64,000 nucleotides of DNA from Apricaphanius iberus (Eukaryota; Chordata; Actinopteri; Cyprinodontiformes; Aphaniidae): the NCBI GenBank assembly GCA_028564705.1, contig JAPXFQ010002676.1:372001-436000 (forward strand), given 5' to 3'. The notes under the pieces are model-generated. The model did no database searches. It worked only from the letters and a program-made list of their open reading frames with translations, and was not told the DNA's origin. Both the position numbers and the translations under genes were made by a program. This document shows, one piece after another, positions 25,395-38,230 of the stretch. Within the stretch, counting starts at the first letter, position 1. Every line of letters starts with the position of its first letter.

Positions 25395-26700
25395 GGGAAT
25401 CATAACTATGACATGGACTGTGATTCACTACAGAAAATTTTAACAAAAAACACATGTAGCATAAATCCATGCATTTACTTATATTGCATTTAATATTTTT
25501 TGGGAAGAAATTGAATTGGTATTTGAGGCAAAAACATCAAAATACTTTTGCAGCTCAGAATCGCTAAATGGTCACTGTCACAATTGTAAAGAAAAGAAAA
25601 CAAAAACAATAGCTTTTCACAGAAGATATTCATCTCTTTCACACAAGTGGTGCTTTATTTTATCACATGACTAAAAAAAGCTGAGATGACACAATCTCAT
25701 CTTTACCCTAATATAGCCCCTTGTTTCACAGATATGGTTTTGTCTATCCTATTTTTTAAAGCCTATTTTATTGATCACGCAAAGCACTGAGAAAAACTAT
25801 AACATATTATTTTAAAGGGGGTTCTGGGAAACTATCACATAAGACCCCATCTTTCCTGCATTTAAAGCTTCAGAAAATATAACATCTGGTAACTAACTAA
25901 TCATATCAGATGAAAAGGATCCATTCAGATTTGAGTCCAACTCCAAAATCTAAAAATAAAAAAATGTAATCAAGGCACACTTTTCTCCATTTTAAATCCT
26001 CTCTCACTTGTTTAGTTATTAATGTGTTATTTTATAATCTTAAATATAGCCTGGTATTATTTAGTAACTAAATTATGACAGACACTAAAATGCAATGTCT
26101 CCTGCCCTAATGAGTCCAGCTGTACTGTAAAGCGTGTTCTATCTAATTAACTTTTTTACTTTTTTAATTAACTTATACATAACATAAAAGCCATACAATT
26201 TAGATATAGAGATACGGGTCTGTCTTTTTGGGCCTTCAATTCCTTCTTTCTCTGTAACCTCCCTATTATCATTTTCAGTTTCTTCTCTCCTTCCTGTCAA
26301 AGCCTGACTCTCAGAAAAACATGTACAGATTCTTTTTTTTATGCATTAAGGGCCTCCGCTGTCTCACATTCTTCTTGATCTTTCTCCTTCTCCTATCTTT
26401 TCCCAGATTTCCTCAAATCCTTCATCGCAATTGGTGTTTCAAAAAGCATCAAAGCTTCCTCATACATCCAAATATGTGTAAATATCCATGTGCATCTCAA
26501 AAAAAATTTAATTAGCAAAAAAGTTGATTTGTTACATTAATCCAATAAAAAAAATATTAATGCATTAGACCTTAGGTAACACATTTCAACGTTTTATTTC
26601 TTATACTGATAACTATTATGGTTTACATGTGGTGAAAATAACAAAATACAGTTTTACAGAAAATCTAAATAAATAACCAAAGACAGAATTTTATTGCATA
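25395..26700. other. Intron sequence, nothing recognised
   Basis: AT-rich, with poly-T and poly-A runs and no recognisable coding or element ends. Confidence 0.4.
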
Positions 26701-26703
26701 TTG

Positions 26704-27200
26704 ATAGAATAGAATAGAATAGAATAGAATAGAATAGAATAATCCTTTAATAGTCCCACCAGGGGAAATTCGGTCGTAAACAGCAGCCAAAGAAACAACA
26801 AATATACAACATATGTAACAGAACAGAAAGATATATACAAAAAAATACAATAATAAACAGAATAAGTACATCAACACAGAATAAGAATATGTACATCAGG
26901 TTGAAAATAATGTGCAAATTATATCGGTGTGATTGTTTAGTGCAAATGTAAGATACAGTGCAGGTGTTAAATATCTATATTTGTTGGGAGCAGTTTTGGT
27001 TGTACAGTCTGACAGCTGCAGGGAGGAAGGACCTGCGGAAGCACTCCTTTCTGCATCTAGGATGCAGCAGTCTGTCACTGAAGGAGCTCTGCAGTACAGC
27101 AACATTTCCATGCATGGGGTGGGAGACTCTGTCCATCAGAGATGTTATTTTAGCCAGAGTCCTTCTGTTACAGTCATCTTATACCCTACACTATCATGGG
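26704..27200 (-). mobile_element. LINE 3' end with (GAATA)n tail, antisense
   Basis: Read on the minus strand, an open segment gives SDRLLHPRCRKECFRRSF then LPAAVRLYNQN and a stop, followed by an AT-rich 3' untranslated region. It ends in a TATTC repeat (plus strand 26704-26741, GAATA units). The peptide is the usual C-terminal end of ORF2 in L2/CR1/Rex1-group LINEs, and short-period repeats mark their 3' ends. The copy is 5'-truncated, the normal fate of LINE insertions. Confidence 0.7.
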
Positions 27201-27506
27201 CAAGACTGCTAACTTGGTAGTTTTCCGGTAGAAAGCCACTGTGCAATAAAGGTAAGCTACAAAAGGTCAGTGATAAACAAGGGGTGTTCACAGAGTGATG
27301 TATTCAGACATGCTATTGGAGCTGAACCAAAGAAAAGGGTTGCTTAAAAAGGGACAGTTGCATGTTTGGAGAGGGTTGAGAAGCAAGGGGCATTTCTAAA
27401 CCAAAAATGTCAGAAGTTTTGCATCTGAATTAGGGAGATAGAAATGTGGAGTGTTGCTAAGTGGTTTAAAACTATCTTTTTGGAAAATCAAGCTCCAATA
27501 TGAAGT

Positions 27507-28682
27507 CCAAGTCCAAGAAGTCCCCTGTCACAAGATTAAATGACTACAGACCAGTCGCCCTGACATCTGTGGTCATGAAATCCTTTGAGCGACTGGTGCT
27601 GTCCCACCTGAAGGACATCACGGATCCCCTGCTAGACCCCCTGCAGTTCGCCTATAGAGCAAACAGGTCAGTAGATGACGCAGTCAACATGGCTCTCCAC
27701 TACATCCTGCACCACCTAGACTCTGGTACATACGCTCGGGTCCTATTTGTGGACTTCAGCTCTGCATTCAACACCATCGTCCCAGAGCTCCTCCACCAAA
27801 AACTGTCCCAGCTCACCGTGCCTCCCTCCACCTGTCAGTGGATTACCAGTTTCCTGACTGACAGGAGGCAGCAGGTGAAACTGGGTAACTTCATATCCAG
27901 CACCCGGTCCCTCAGCATCGGCGCCCCCCAGGGATGTGTCCTCTCCCCACTGCTCTTCTCCCTTTAGACCACTGATTGCACGTCAAGAGAAACCTTCTGT
28001 GAAACTCCTGAAGTCTGCAGATGACACCACCGTCATTGGACTCATCCGTGACGGCGACGAGTCTGCGTACAGAAGGGAAGTGGAACAGCTGGTCCTCTGG
28101 TGCAGTCAGAACCACCTGGAGCTAAACCCGCTCAAAACTGTGGAGATGACAGTGGACTTCAGGAAGAGACCCACATCAACATCTCCTCTCATAATCACCA
28201 ACAGGCCAGTCCCCACAGTGGAGTCTTTCAGGTTCCTAGGATCCACCATCACACGGGACCTGAAGTGGACCTCCCACATTGACTCTATAAGGAAGAAGGC
28301 CCAGCAAAGGCTGTACTTTCTGCGTCAGCCTAGAAAGTTCAATCTGCCTCAGGAGCTGCTGATCTTTTACACAGCAATAGTCCAGTCTGTCCTGACCTCA
28401 TCCATCTCTGTCTGGTTCACCAGGCAAGACAGGGACAGACTGCAGAGAACAGTCAGGTCCTCAGAGAGGATCATAGGTACTGATCTTCCCTCCATTGAGG
28501 ACCTATTCCGGGCCAGGGTCAGGAAGCGGGCCAGAAAAATCACCACTGACCCCTCACACCCTGGCCACAACCTGTTTAGGCTCCTCCCCTCAGGCCGGCA
28601 TTACAGAGCACTGTACGCCAAAACCACCCGACACAAGAACAGTTTCTTCCCCCAGGCTGTCGCTCTGATGAACTCTGAATAG
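27507..28682 (+). pseudogene. LINE reverse transcriptase with nonsense and frameshift
   Basis: Upstream part (to 27967): [20 protein letters not shown], motif A as [11 protein letters not shown], motif B as [15 protein letters not shown], then TAG at 27965-27967. A small shift just downstream moves the frame, and motif C appears as SADDTTVIG. The usual first residue there is F or Y; the two catalytic Asp are kept. The rest (LVLWCSQNHLELNPLKT, FRFLGSTITRDLKWTSHI, KNSFFPQAVALMN) continues open to the stop at 28682. These lesions rule out an active enzyme, but divergence looks low. Confidence 0.87.
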
Positions 28683-28924
28683 TCACAGAGTGTGACTCCA
28701 TTCACATGAACAATAAACTATAACTCTGCACTGCTGTGTATACTCACTGTACAATAACCCCGCTTTGGTGTATATATTATCCTTTATTATATATTTGTAT
28801 TTATTTTTATTTCCTTTTTTATTTCACTTATTTAAGTTCTGTACTGGAGAGAAAAGTTGCCGGAGTCAAAAGCCTTGTATGTGTCATACTTGGCCATTAA
28901 AGCTGATTCTGATTCTGATTCTGA
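27507..28924 (+). mobile_element. LINE copy A (L2/CR1-group), 5'-truncated
   Basis: The element begins within the reverse transcriptase domain and runs to a 3' end of GCCATTAAAGC plus TGATTC hexamers (28902-28924). It is well preserved, with two inactivating changes near 27965-28010. The same family is present at about 30430-32930. Clade is given only to the level of the L2/CR1/Rex1 group because no alignment was run. Confidence 0.87.
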
Positions 28925-28944
28925 AGTTTTCGCAGAGAGTACTG

Positions 28945-29370
28945 ATTCACAGAAACATGTCCTCTGGTTTTGGCTGAAAGATACACCTGTGTTTTTGATC
29001 AAGTTTAAAGTCAGAACAACCATCTTACCAGGATGTTTTAGAGCATTTTATACTTATCCTAACAGGCTCCACAAAGATTCTGATTTCATTTTCCAGCAGG
29101 ATTTAACATTGGCCCACGGGCCTACTCTGTCAAAAGTGATCATGGTATCACTGTGAATGGTCTTCAAACTGGCCTGAACTAAATCCCACAGATAAAATGA
29201 GGAATATTGGCCTAAGAAAAATAATGAACACGAGTGCAAACAAAATAAACGATCTGAAAGCTGCTATTAAATCAACCCCATCTTCCTTTGTACCTCTGTA
29301 GTGCACAGACTGATGGCCTCCATGTTAAAGCGCTACATTAATTGATGGACAAGGAGGCCCAGCCAGGTAC
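28945..29370 (+). pseudogene. Tc1/mariner-like transposase fossil
   Basis: Broken frames carry FIFQQDLTLAHGPTLSK, a decayed version of the second catalytic motif QQDNAPxHT. Remnants of ITVxxWPxxSPDLNPIExLW follow in shifted frames, then text like DLKAAIK and CTD.WPPC (from CHRLxxSMP). Both ends are uncertain. It abuts the 3' tail of LINE copy A. Confidence 0.55.
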
Positions 29371-29764
29371 TCCCTGCAGATTCTGTACAGTACATGCTGT
29401 TCAATATGCTTACATTTCTATATTTAAAAATCCCTTTATTGGTCTTATGCATATCCTTTTTTTCGGAAATACTGAATTTTTTTTGTAAGTTTATCATCCA
29501 AATTAATCACCCTGTGTGTAATAAATCTATATAACAAATAGGATTTACTTAATGGACTCAGTTATTCAAATAAATTATCTCTTTGATGATAAACTAATCC
29601 ACTGAGATGCATCTGAGCTCGAACCTAAATCTGGAAACAGTACAGAGACATTCATAGTGTTGGCAACAGATTGCAAAAAAAATTGAAAATGCTTACATTG
29701 GAGGCTATGGAAACTATTGACACCCTGTTTTGATTGCTTAGTTACTCTGTGTAATATAGTAAAT

Positions 29765-30175
29765 AGTAAATGGCTTACATTTGTATAGCGCTTTTCAGCC
29801 AGAGGACCACCAAGCAATTTTCACTACATTCAGTGATTCACCCATTCTTGCACACATGCTAGTGGAAAGCTGCTACATTGTAGCCACACATGCCCTGAGG
29901 CACAATGACATACGCAAGGACACACCGACCAAGATGGACGGAGTTAGGATTCAAGGCCATCTGACCACCAGTAGAGTAGGCCTAGGTGGTGTGAGGGCCT
30001 GGTGGCGCCAGTGTCCCACAGCCTTGCTTCTGTTAGCCTTCTGTGCCTCTGTTAGCCTGCCCCAGGGCAGCTGTGGCTACATTGTAGCCATCGTGAATGT
30101 GTCTGTGTAGTGTGAAATGCTTTGGTATCCTCTGGACTTAAAACATTTCAATACAATTAAAGGTAATTTACCAGA
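29765..30175. mobile_element. Two SINE-like tails in opposite orientation
   Basis: The left end reads TAAATGGCTTACATTTGTATAGCGCTTTTC, the reverse of the tail GAAAAGCGCTATACAAAT. The right end has GTGAAATGCTTTGGTATCC...CAATACAATTAAAGGTAATTTACC, a similar tail in forward orientation. Between them GCTACATTGTAGCC occurs twice (about 29871 and 30078). The pair makes a loose fold-back structure. Confidence 0.45.
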
Positions 30176-30429
30176 TGTGACGCTAATTTCTACAATCCGC
30201 ATCCTTGTTGGGAATAGGGAGTGTGTGTAGGATTTCACCCCGGACTGTGCGCTCCAAATGGAAGGATTCAACCTTCTAAGTAAGACTACAGTTGCAGGCG
30301 TCTGCTTCTACTTTAATTGTGGCTGGTGTACAGATGTGACAGTGATTGCTCAGCACTGTTCTTCCTCTCTAGAATATATTTTAATTCACTGCAAACTGTT
30401 TTATTATCCATGAGTGTTTGCTTCATTCT

Positions 30430-32930
30430 TTCTGGTCCCTCCTTACATCCCACCAGATGCGGACATCCATGGGGCCCTCATGGAACAGATACCGTGCACG
30501 GAGTGGACATACTCTTTAATGAAGGCTCTTGAGACTTCAACAAAGCCAATCTGAGCCAGTAACTTCCCATAAATAAACAGTATAGTAGATGGCCAACCAT
30601 AGAGAAGTGGACACTGGATCACTATTATGGCATGATAAGTGGGGCCTATCATGCAGTGCCCCCCTCTGCACTTGGACTTTCTCACATACAGACAAAGGCT
30701 GAAGCTCTCCACATCTGTCATGATGACTACAAAACTGTGGAGCAATGAGGCTGTGGAGGAGCTTTGCACATGTTTAGAAGCTATAGCCTGGGCTGCTTGT
30801 GACAGTTTGGATGAGTATATGGACACCTCATGTATCCACTTCTACGAGGACAGCACTGTGCCATCACGCACCTGGGTGAGTTATAACAATCACAAACCTT
30901 GATTTACCTCTAAACTTAAACAGCTGTGGCTAAAAATGAGAAAGGGACTGTTACAAAGAGGCCAAGTACAGGTTTAGCAAAGAAGTGGACATTGCTAGAC
31001 ACCAGCCCTCTGAGAATATGTAGCAGCTGATCTAAGTGAATAACTCTGTCTTGAAAAGCTTTAGGAAAATTACCAACTAAAAGTCTACCCCCACCCCCCC
31101 AATCAACTGGTGACTTCCTCTTGACCAACACCCTAAACGACTTTACCGTTTTTTTGATGACCCATCAAGCAGTCCTCATAGCTCCACCAGTCCCAACACG
31201 TTTACATGGGTAAGAGAAAGTTGAATTATTGCCTTAGACCGACTGGAGTTGTACTTTTAAAATGCATGTATACACCTTACCTCAACAGAAGTTGAACTAA
31301 GCAGTAGTTTGAGAAATTGGTCTAAGGTACCCAGATAATGGGGCTGGAAAAACACATTTTTCTGCATGTACAAGCAGTCAGGAGTAGTAGCTCCCCCCAC
31401 CTCAGAGGCATCACCACCATCAAGGACTTCACCCACACATACAGCCCATTCCTCACACCACACCTTTGACAACTTCACATCACTTTCTTCCACCACAACC
31501 TTTCATACTCATGAAGCAGATGTGAGAAAGCAGTTTAAGAGCCTGAATGCCCGGAAAGCCCTCGGCCCAGCTGGTGTGTCTCCTGCCACTCTTAGATACT
31601 GTGTGAACAAGCTGACCCCAGAGTTTTGGGGCATTTTCAACTCTCATCTCATGTCATGTGCCTGCCTGCTTCAAGGCCTCCACCATAGTGCCGGTCCCCA
31701 AGAAGCCAAGGCTTACTGGACTCAATACACATTTTCAAGACTCTGTGGGTGCATATTAGGGCAATATTCCTGGCACATAAGTCTTATGAATGCCTCGCGG
31801 TAGCACAATGAAGCTCAAATATTGTGGCATTCATGCTGGCATGCCTGATAGTAATATTACAGCAATATTGCTGCAACGCTTGACTTGAGTGAAGATCATG
31901 CCTTGCCCCAACAGAGGCTGGTATCATGATAATGTGTGAAATGTGTGCTGACCCCTGGCCATCAACAGTATGTAAAATGTTGGTAAACATGGGGAATTAA
32001 TTTAGCATTTGTAAAATGTATCATTCTAGATGGTAAACTGGAGTGATGCAGAGGTCTGGGAGCTTCTGGCCCTTAAAGTTGGAGAGCAGGTCACCAGACA
32101 CTGACGGCATCATCTTTTGAAAAAGCCTAATGACTACAGTCCTTTGGCTCTGACATATGTGGTCATGAAGTCATTTGAGTTCCTGGTTCTCTCCTACCTC
32201 AAGATGCCCATGGTCCCCCTCCTGGAACCCCTGCATTTCACCTACAGAGCCAACAGGTCTGTAGACGATGCCATCAACATGGCTTTACACTTCTTCCAGC
32301 AGCATCTGGACTCCCTGGGAACCTATGCTAGGATCCTATTTTTGGATTTCAGCTCTGCCTTCAACACAATCATTCCAGACCTTCTCCAAGTCAAGCTTTC
32401 CCAGATGAACATGCCTGATTCCATCTGCAAGTGGATCACTGACTTGCTGATGGACAGGAATCAACATGTGACCAGACCAACCTGCCAAAATGGATGATGA
32501 TGCAGTTCTACACTGCACTCATAGAGTCCATCCTCACCTCCTCCATCACCTTGTGGTACGCTGGAGCAACCATTTGGGACAAACAGAGATTGCATTGTGT
32601 TGTGCACTATGCTGAGAAGGTGATTGGCTGCAGACTCCCATCTCCACAGGACCTTTACACTTCCAGGACACTAAGGCATACAGGTCCGATCACAGCTCAT
32701 CCGTCTCACCCTTGACAAATACTTTTTGACTTGCTCTCCTCAAGAAGGAGTTTCCGGTTTATTTGGACCAGAACCTCTCGCTATAAGAACAGTTTCTTCA
32801 CCCTTGCTGCTGGACTAATTAACAATAACTTTAATACACCACCACGTTCTGTTTCATGACTCTGTCACATTACCCTTTGTTGTGGTTTTTTTTTATGCAC
32901 CTGTCTATTGTGCACTGTTACCTGCAGTAT
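30430..32930 (+). mobile_element. LINE copy B (same family as copy A), decayed
   Basis: It begins earlier in ORF2 than copy A: endonuclease-like text (VPPYIPPDADIHG) near 30440, then KLSTSVMMTTKLWSNEAVEEL, SCDSLDEYMDT- and VPSRTWVSYNN-type phrases. Reverse transcriptase follows at 32117-32460 ([36 protein letters not shown]), and the C-terminal part at 32494-32860 (QFYTALIESILTSSITLWY, YKNSFF). The stretch between QHV and QFYTAL, including motifs B and C, is deleted. Stops are frequent. A MITE-like insert lies at about 31200-31372, and unrelated sequence fills about 31735-32110. Confidence 0.8.
31200..31372. mobile_element. MITE-like insert in LINE copy B
   Basis: The LINE reading is interrupted after TCCACCAGTCCCAACAC and resumes around AGTCAGGAGTAGTAG. 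The insert starts CGTTTACATGGGTAAGAGAAAG and continues TTGCCTTAGACCGACTGGAG, closely matching the reverse complement of the right end of the element at 22195-22711. It ends TTCTGCATGTACA, a possible inverted partner. At about 170 bp it looks like an internally deleted relative. Confidence 0.6.
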
Positions 32931-35900
32931 AATTAGAATATATCCAATTTAATATTCAGCATATCATCTACAATATATGTATCATCATTCACTTTACCGT
33001 CACTCTGCTGCATAAATGTGATTACAATATGTTTCAGTCCTCCCCAACTAGTGTATTCGTGTAATTTAGTGTTACATTACAGAGTTTGCCCTTCTAAACA
33101 TGCAGTAACTAAAATAATAATTGAAGCAAAATAAAAATAGAAGTTTTTCTTTATGTTTGCAGCAATTTCCTAATGGTGGGAACCTGTTCGCTCATATGAC
33201 AACAAAACCTGATTCAACAAGGCAGCAAACCCTGTATATATAGGTTACTAAAACAAGATTTACCAAACATAAATTCATAATCCTAAACAAAGCCAATTTA
33301 TGGTAATCTATTCTAGTCATTGGTGATCAATAAAACACAAAATGTAATGAGGTATTTCAGAACATGACAGGATGTTTTTATGACCCTCTTTGATTCCTCA
33401 TTCTCAGGATATATTACCAACATGACAAATAATTTAACAAAAAGGCTTTCCTCTTCTCCATGCATTATGTCCTCCCATACCAATCCTACACTTACAGAGC
33501 ATGTTGTGCTGCAAGGTCAAAAGACAGGAAAATAAAAATGATTCAAAGGCAATGTAAACAGAAAGAGAGATAAAGCCAGGAGAAGAGAGACGGGATCAAC
33601 AGGAGCCAAATCAAAAGTCCCATCAACAAGAAACAGGAGACAGAAATGAGAAAAAGTAAAAAAGACAAAATGAGCACAGTCGAATAGAGATAGATGTGGA
33701 GAAAAGTCTGCCATCTTGATTAATAGAGAGATTGATCAATTGTGGTTAGAGCGAGGATGGGTGACACATCAAATTTCGGGTCAATGAACTCAATTGAGCA
33801 GAACACAGAGCTGAGCAGAGAAACCCAAGTCTTGGCAAAGGCAGGGGGAAAAAACTACAATGACCTTGATGTAGAATGGGATTGTGTTTTATACTGTAAC
33901 TAATTATTAGTGTTTTAAGCGATTACATAAACTAAACAGATTAAGGTCATCACGTTCCCAAAAAATAAATGGAATTTTATGAATACCGGATCATCATAAT
34001 GAAAATATTATAAAAGGCCTTTACAACAACATTCTCTACTTCTTAATAACAGCATAATTAAAATGGCTTTCCACTCATTACACCACAATTGATCAATAAT
34101 GCACTTTATATGGATGTCAAATCAGGGTCAAAAAACTGCCTTGAACTCAAGTTAGTGAAATTAAATATAACATCTAAAAGCACAGAATTGCAGATCATTT
34201 TTAGGTCATGGTTGGAGCTACTGAGTTTGAAATAGTTTTCTGTTTCTTCTACAGGATATACATGTGCATGCTCCCAGCATTAAGAAATGAAAAGCTTTTT
34301 CAAAGTTTTGGGTAAAAAACCGTTCCAGCTCCTGAACATCCTGTTATAGAAAGTACTGCGGATACCACAATTTTCTCCAACTGCATGGAGTATAGGGAGG
34401 TGTGGCCTCTCCCCTCCCCATCCGTTTCCGCACACTGTTGATCACCTGGCCAAAATAAAGCTACAATAGTTTTTTTTTTTTTCAATTACAGAAAAAAATT
34501 GTCTGGTAATGTTTCTGATTTCATAAACTATGCACAGTAAAGTTGTGGAAAACTAAAGGAATACAGACCTTACCTCTTATTACGGTAATACTGGTTTAAA
34601 AAATACAATAGGCAAGCTGCAAGCAGCACATCTCTTTAACCATTGACTGCAGGCTCTATGAGAACAGAAAGCCTGACTAAATAAACTGCTAATATCAGCT
34701 GCTTGTACTCCCAGTAAAGCCCATAAAATAGAAAAAGGCTAAATATTTTGTACAGTAATAATCACCGGAAAACTGTGTTTTGTATTTTCTCAGTTGATCT
34801 TTTCCAGATATAAAAACTCACACAATTACAATGTGACAGAAAATAGTGAAAATAGTGGAAAACTGTACGGGGCAAATACTTTTTTACAACACTGTTATAT
34901 GTATGAGAAAGGAAGACATGTATATGACTATCAGAGCAAACTCCCCATTTCTAAATGCAACAATGTTTGGTGGCAAAAACAAGTTGCCTGCAAATCAGTA
35001 TCCATAAAGAAAATTTATTTCAAATTGATTTGTTTTTGTACACATGTTGTTGACATTCTGTTGTTAATTAAACTGCAAATACACTGACATATAAAAAATT
35101 ATAACTCTGAAAGAAACAATTAACTTCTTCTCTTTCTTTGCATAACCCTGTACAAATAAATGAGTGTCTTAATCAGTAGGAGGACCTCCCTAAGGTGACC
35201 AAACATAAAGAACTCCCAGACTACCCACTGTGTCCTTAATCAAAGATAAAGAAAGAAATATGAGAAACATGATTTGTCAGTGCAGATAGATCAGTGAAAA
35301 TCTATTCATGAAGTGATTTGTTTAAGCCATTTATACATTTTATCTAGTGGAACTTAAAATCCCCTTGACACATTTTATTACTGTTTTACATCTCACTTGT
35401 ACTTCGTAGTTCATCTAAATTGCTCTGCTTTAGTGACTACTGCCTGGTCTTATTGGTCGTTTTTCTTAAGAATGCTGGTAAAAACGCAATAAAAGGAACA
35501 CAGAAAAAAATGAAAGCAAAATTACGCTTCTTCTAGCATGCACCAAAAGAATTTATAAAACAACTTGAGTGGTGATTTAATGAATGAAGCTTCAAGATAT
35601 TAAACCAGATTCTGAATTAATTGAACTGTTTCTCAGTAAAGCTTTGAAAGTGAAAAGCGTATTTTTTGTCGCCAAACCACTGCAGGAACAGGAAGAAATT
35701 GTTTTGCAGACGTTATATGGAATAGGAAAACACCCAGAATGTACCAACACATTTGTATGCGTGTACTACACGATATATTCAGGATCACAAAGTTATTCTC
35801 TCAAATATTCATTCCTTCTCCAGTATTGTTTCATTACTTCAGAGTAATCATTGTGCTGATATTACATGTATTATTCAGCTTTGGGTACATCAGTGTCTCC

Positions 35901-36894
35901 TGTCTTTTGCTCCCAGATGTGAAATGGTAATGGTAATTAATGAGTCTCTTACACACAAAAACACACACATACGATCACAGACACAACCACACACACCAAT
36001 CTTTCTCTCATTTGGTATCTTCTGAATGCTGATTACTCTCCTCTCCTAAGCTTTCCACTCCTTTACTTTCATTCCTCTCTTTCCCTACCAATCCTTTCGT
36101 CTTCTTCAGGCTCCTTCTTTCTTTTTGGTGCCTGAGACTGCTTGTGTTTTTCTCTCAGGAAGGCAGCGTCTGACATTGAATGTCACATCCAAGGTTACAC
36201 AAGTTTGTCTGTGTGAGTACAAAAAACGAACACTTTGCTAGCAAACATACACATTTGTACACAGTGCAACAAGCACGCCTAAGATTCACACACAGCAACA
36301 GCAAATGCTTTCTGTCCTGTTGCTAAAATTAAAACACAAGCTCCTGGAAACACGGTTGTATGGAAATTAGTCACGGTGAAGGAAAAAAAGGTAATGTCAA
36401 ACACAAGACAAATGTTATTCCTGACTTGACGTGCAGAAGATAAATTTACCAAATCTTTTAAATGCAGGTTGGATTTCAGCTAAGACTATCCAAGAGAATA
36501 CACAGCGCCCTGCATTCAGAACCAATTCACTTTTTACTTTTTTTGTCATGTTATAACCAGAAACATTAATATTATTCATTGGAAGGTTAACTGATAGATA
36601 AAGACTAACTGTGAAATGGAAGAAAAAATATACATGTATACTAAGTAGGGGATTAACAAGATATTGTGGTACAAGAGTAAAACATAATCATATTTGTCAT
36701 TGAGGAGACTGCTTTCTCAGGACTGGCCAGTTGCAGTAAGCATAGCTTTGCCTGATGAAGTTGTAAAAGAAGTGGCCCCAACTACTCTTACTATAGTGGG
36801 AACATAAAAATGGAAACAGAGTGACAGACAAGAAAAAACAATGTGCATGCACTGCAAGTTGTTCAGATCACAGAGAAGGGAGAAAGCATAATTC
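32931..36894. other. Intron sequence, nothing recognised
   Basis: AT-rich sequence with many short open frames. None carries a recognisable motif or convincing splice sites on either strand. A CA-rich patch lies near 35950-36000. Confidence 0.4.
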
Positions 36895-37559
36895 TACGGT
36901 ACTTTCTGGACTATAAGTCGTCCTAAATCGCACCAGCCAAAAAAAATGCATAATGAAGAACAAAAAACAACATATATAAGTCACACTGGACAATAAGTCA
37001 CATTTTTGGTGGGGGAGAATTTATTTGTGGTCTGATAAAGAAGTGGTTGCGTTGCATGATGCATTAACACAAAGAAGGGTCTCCTGCTGTCATGTCTATT
37101 CATTACTTTGGCAACTACCTGAGTGTAGAGACATAAGTGCCCCATTGATAATTCTCTCCCAGCCACCTGTTGTTCAAGCACTCTTTTGAGAAATTTTTCC
37201 TCTAGCTTTTAGCCTGAGATTAGCTTTTTTGTTGTTTTTTTTCATTGCGGAAAGAGTAAACTCCGCTTTTTGCCAGTCCCTCATAAGTTTCTCGCTCACT
37301 TCAAACTTTCTTTCTGCTGCTCAATTACAATTTTCAGCTGCATATTTCACTATTTAGTGTTTGTAATCTGTATAATTTTGTGGGCATTTGTGTTAATTTT
37401 CTCAGTGGTACAGGTGTAGCAAATACTGCCACATTACAGTGCCTTTTAGTGTTTATGTGTGTGGCTATGACAAACATGTGAAATTATATCCTTTGGTGTA
37501 TGAGTCACAGGACCATCCAAATTTGAAAAAAGTGTGACATATAGTCCGGAAAATACGGT
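36895..37559. mobile_element. 665-bp inverted-repeat element (non-autonomous DNA transposon)
   Basis: The left end TACGGTACTTTCTGGACTAT and the right end read in reverse (TACCGTATTTTCCGGACTAT) match with three differences, followed by AAGTC and ATGTC. Internally, AAGTCACACTGGACAATAAGTCACA repeats the terminal theme. The CGGTATTTTCCGGACTATAA type of end is common in fish repeats, but I cannot name the superfamily with confidence. There is no transposase inside. Confidence 0.75.
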
Positions 37560-37754
37560 AATTACGATGGCTAGATGTCTAGTAGTATGATGAGCTACAT
37601 CACAATCACAATGCACCTTATCAATAGCAACTAGAAAATATTTCAATTTTATAATCACACAATTCATAGTTGAATTACTGTTCCAAGGTCTGAAGAGATT
37701 TAAAAATCAAAAGGAGAAAGACATCTAAAATTTAAAATAAAATCTCTAAGAGTT

Positions 37755-38195
37755 TTAGATATTGTTACACCCCTAATACTGAGCCCCCTTTACTCAAATA
37801 ACCGTATATAAGTTCTAGAGCAACCAATTCATAAGTCATGGAAATAGTCCAACTGTGTGTAATTTAATTCCAGAGTATGTTCAACAGCACCAAGAAGGTA
37901 TCAAATGTCTATTAGAGAACATTAGTGGAAAAAAAAGCCAAGGTTGTAAAAGGTAAAGTTATGGAGAAGTTTAAAGTAGGAATAGGAAATGATACAATAT
38001 CTTGGAAGGTCTCACATAGCACTATCCCTAAATCTGGCTTTTGTGAATGAGTGGCAAGGAAAAGCTACTGATAAACGCAAGCAACAAGAAAAAAGTTTAA
38101 AGATTTCCACAGGCTGTGTAGGTGACATAGCAAACGTGGAAGGCCAAAATAAAACTTTTTGGTATACATGCAAAACATAATGGTAATACATTACT
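37755..38195 (+). pseudogene. Tc1-like fossil (N-terminal half)
   Basis: Phrases such as ACTGAGCCCCCTTTACTCAAATA and AACTGTGTGTAATTTAATTCC resemble the left end of a common fish Tc1 family. They are followed by KVMEKFKVGIGNDTIS-like text (original KAGxGYxxIS helix-turn-helix) with stops. The catalytic half is absent. The piece at 21145-22870 appears to belong to the same broad family. Confidence 0.55.
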
Positions 38196-38230
38196 GGAAT
38201 GGAAACCTGTAAGACAACCACCTTACAAAG

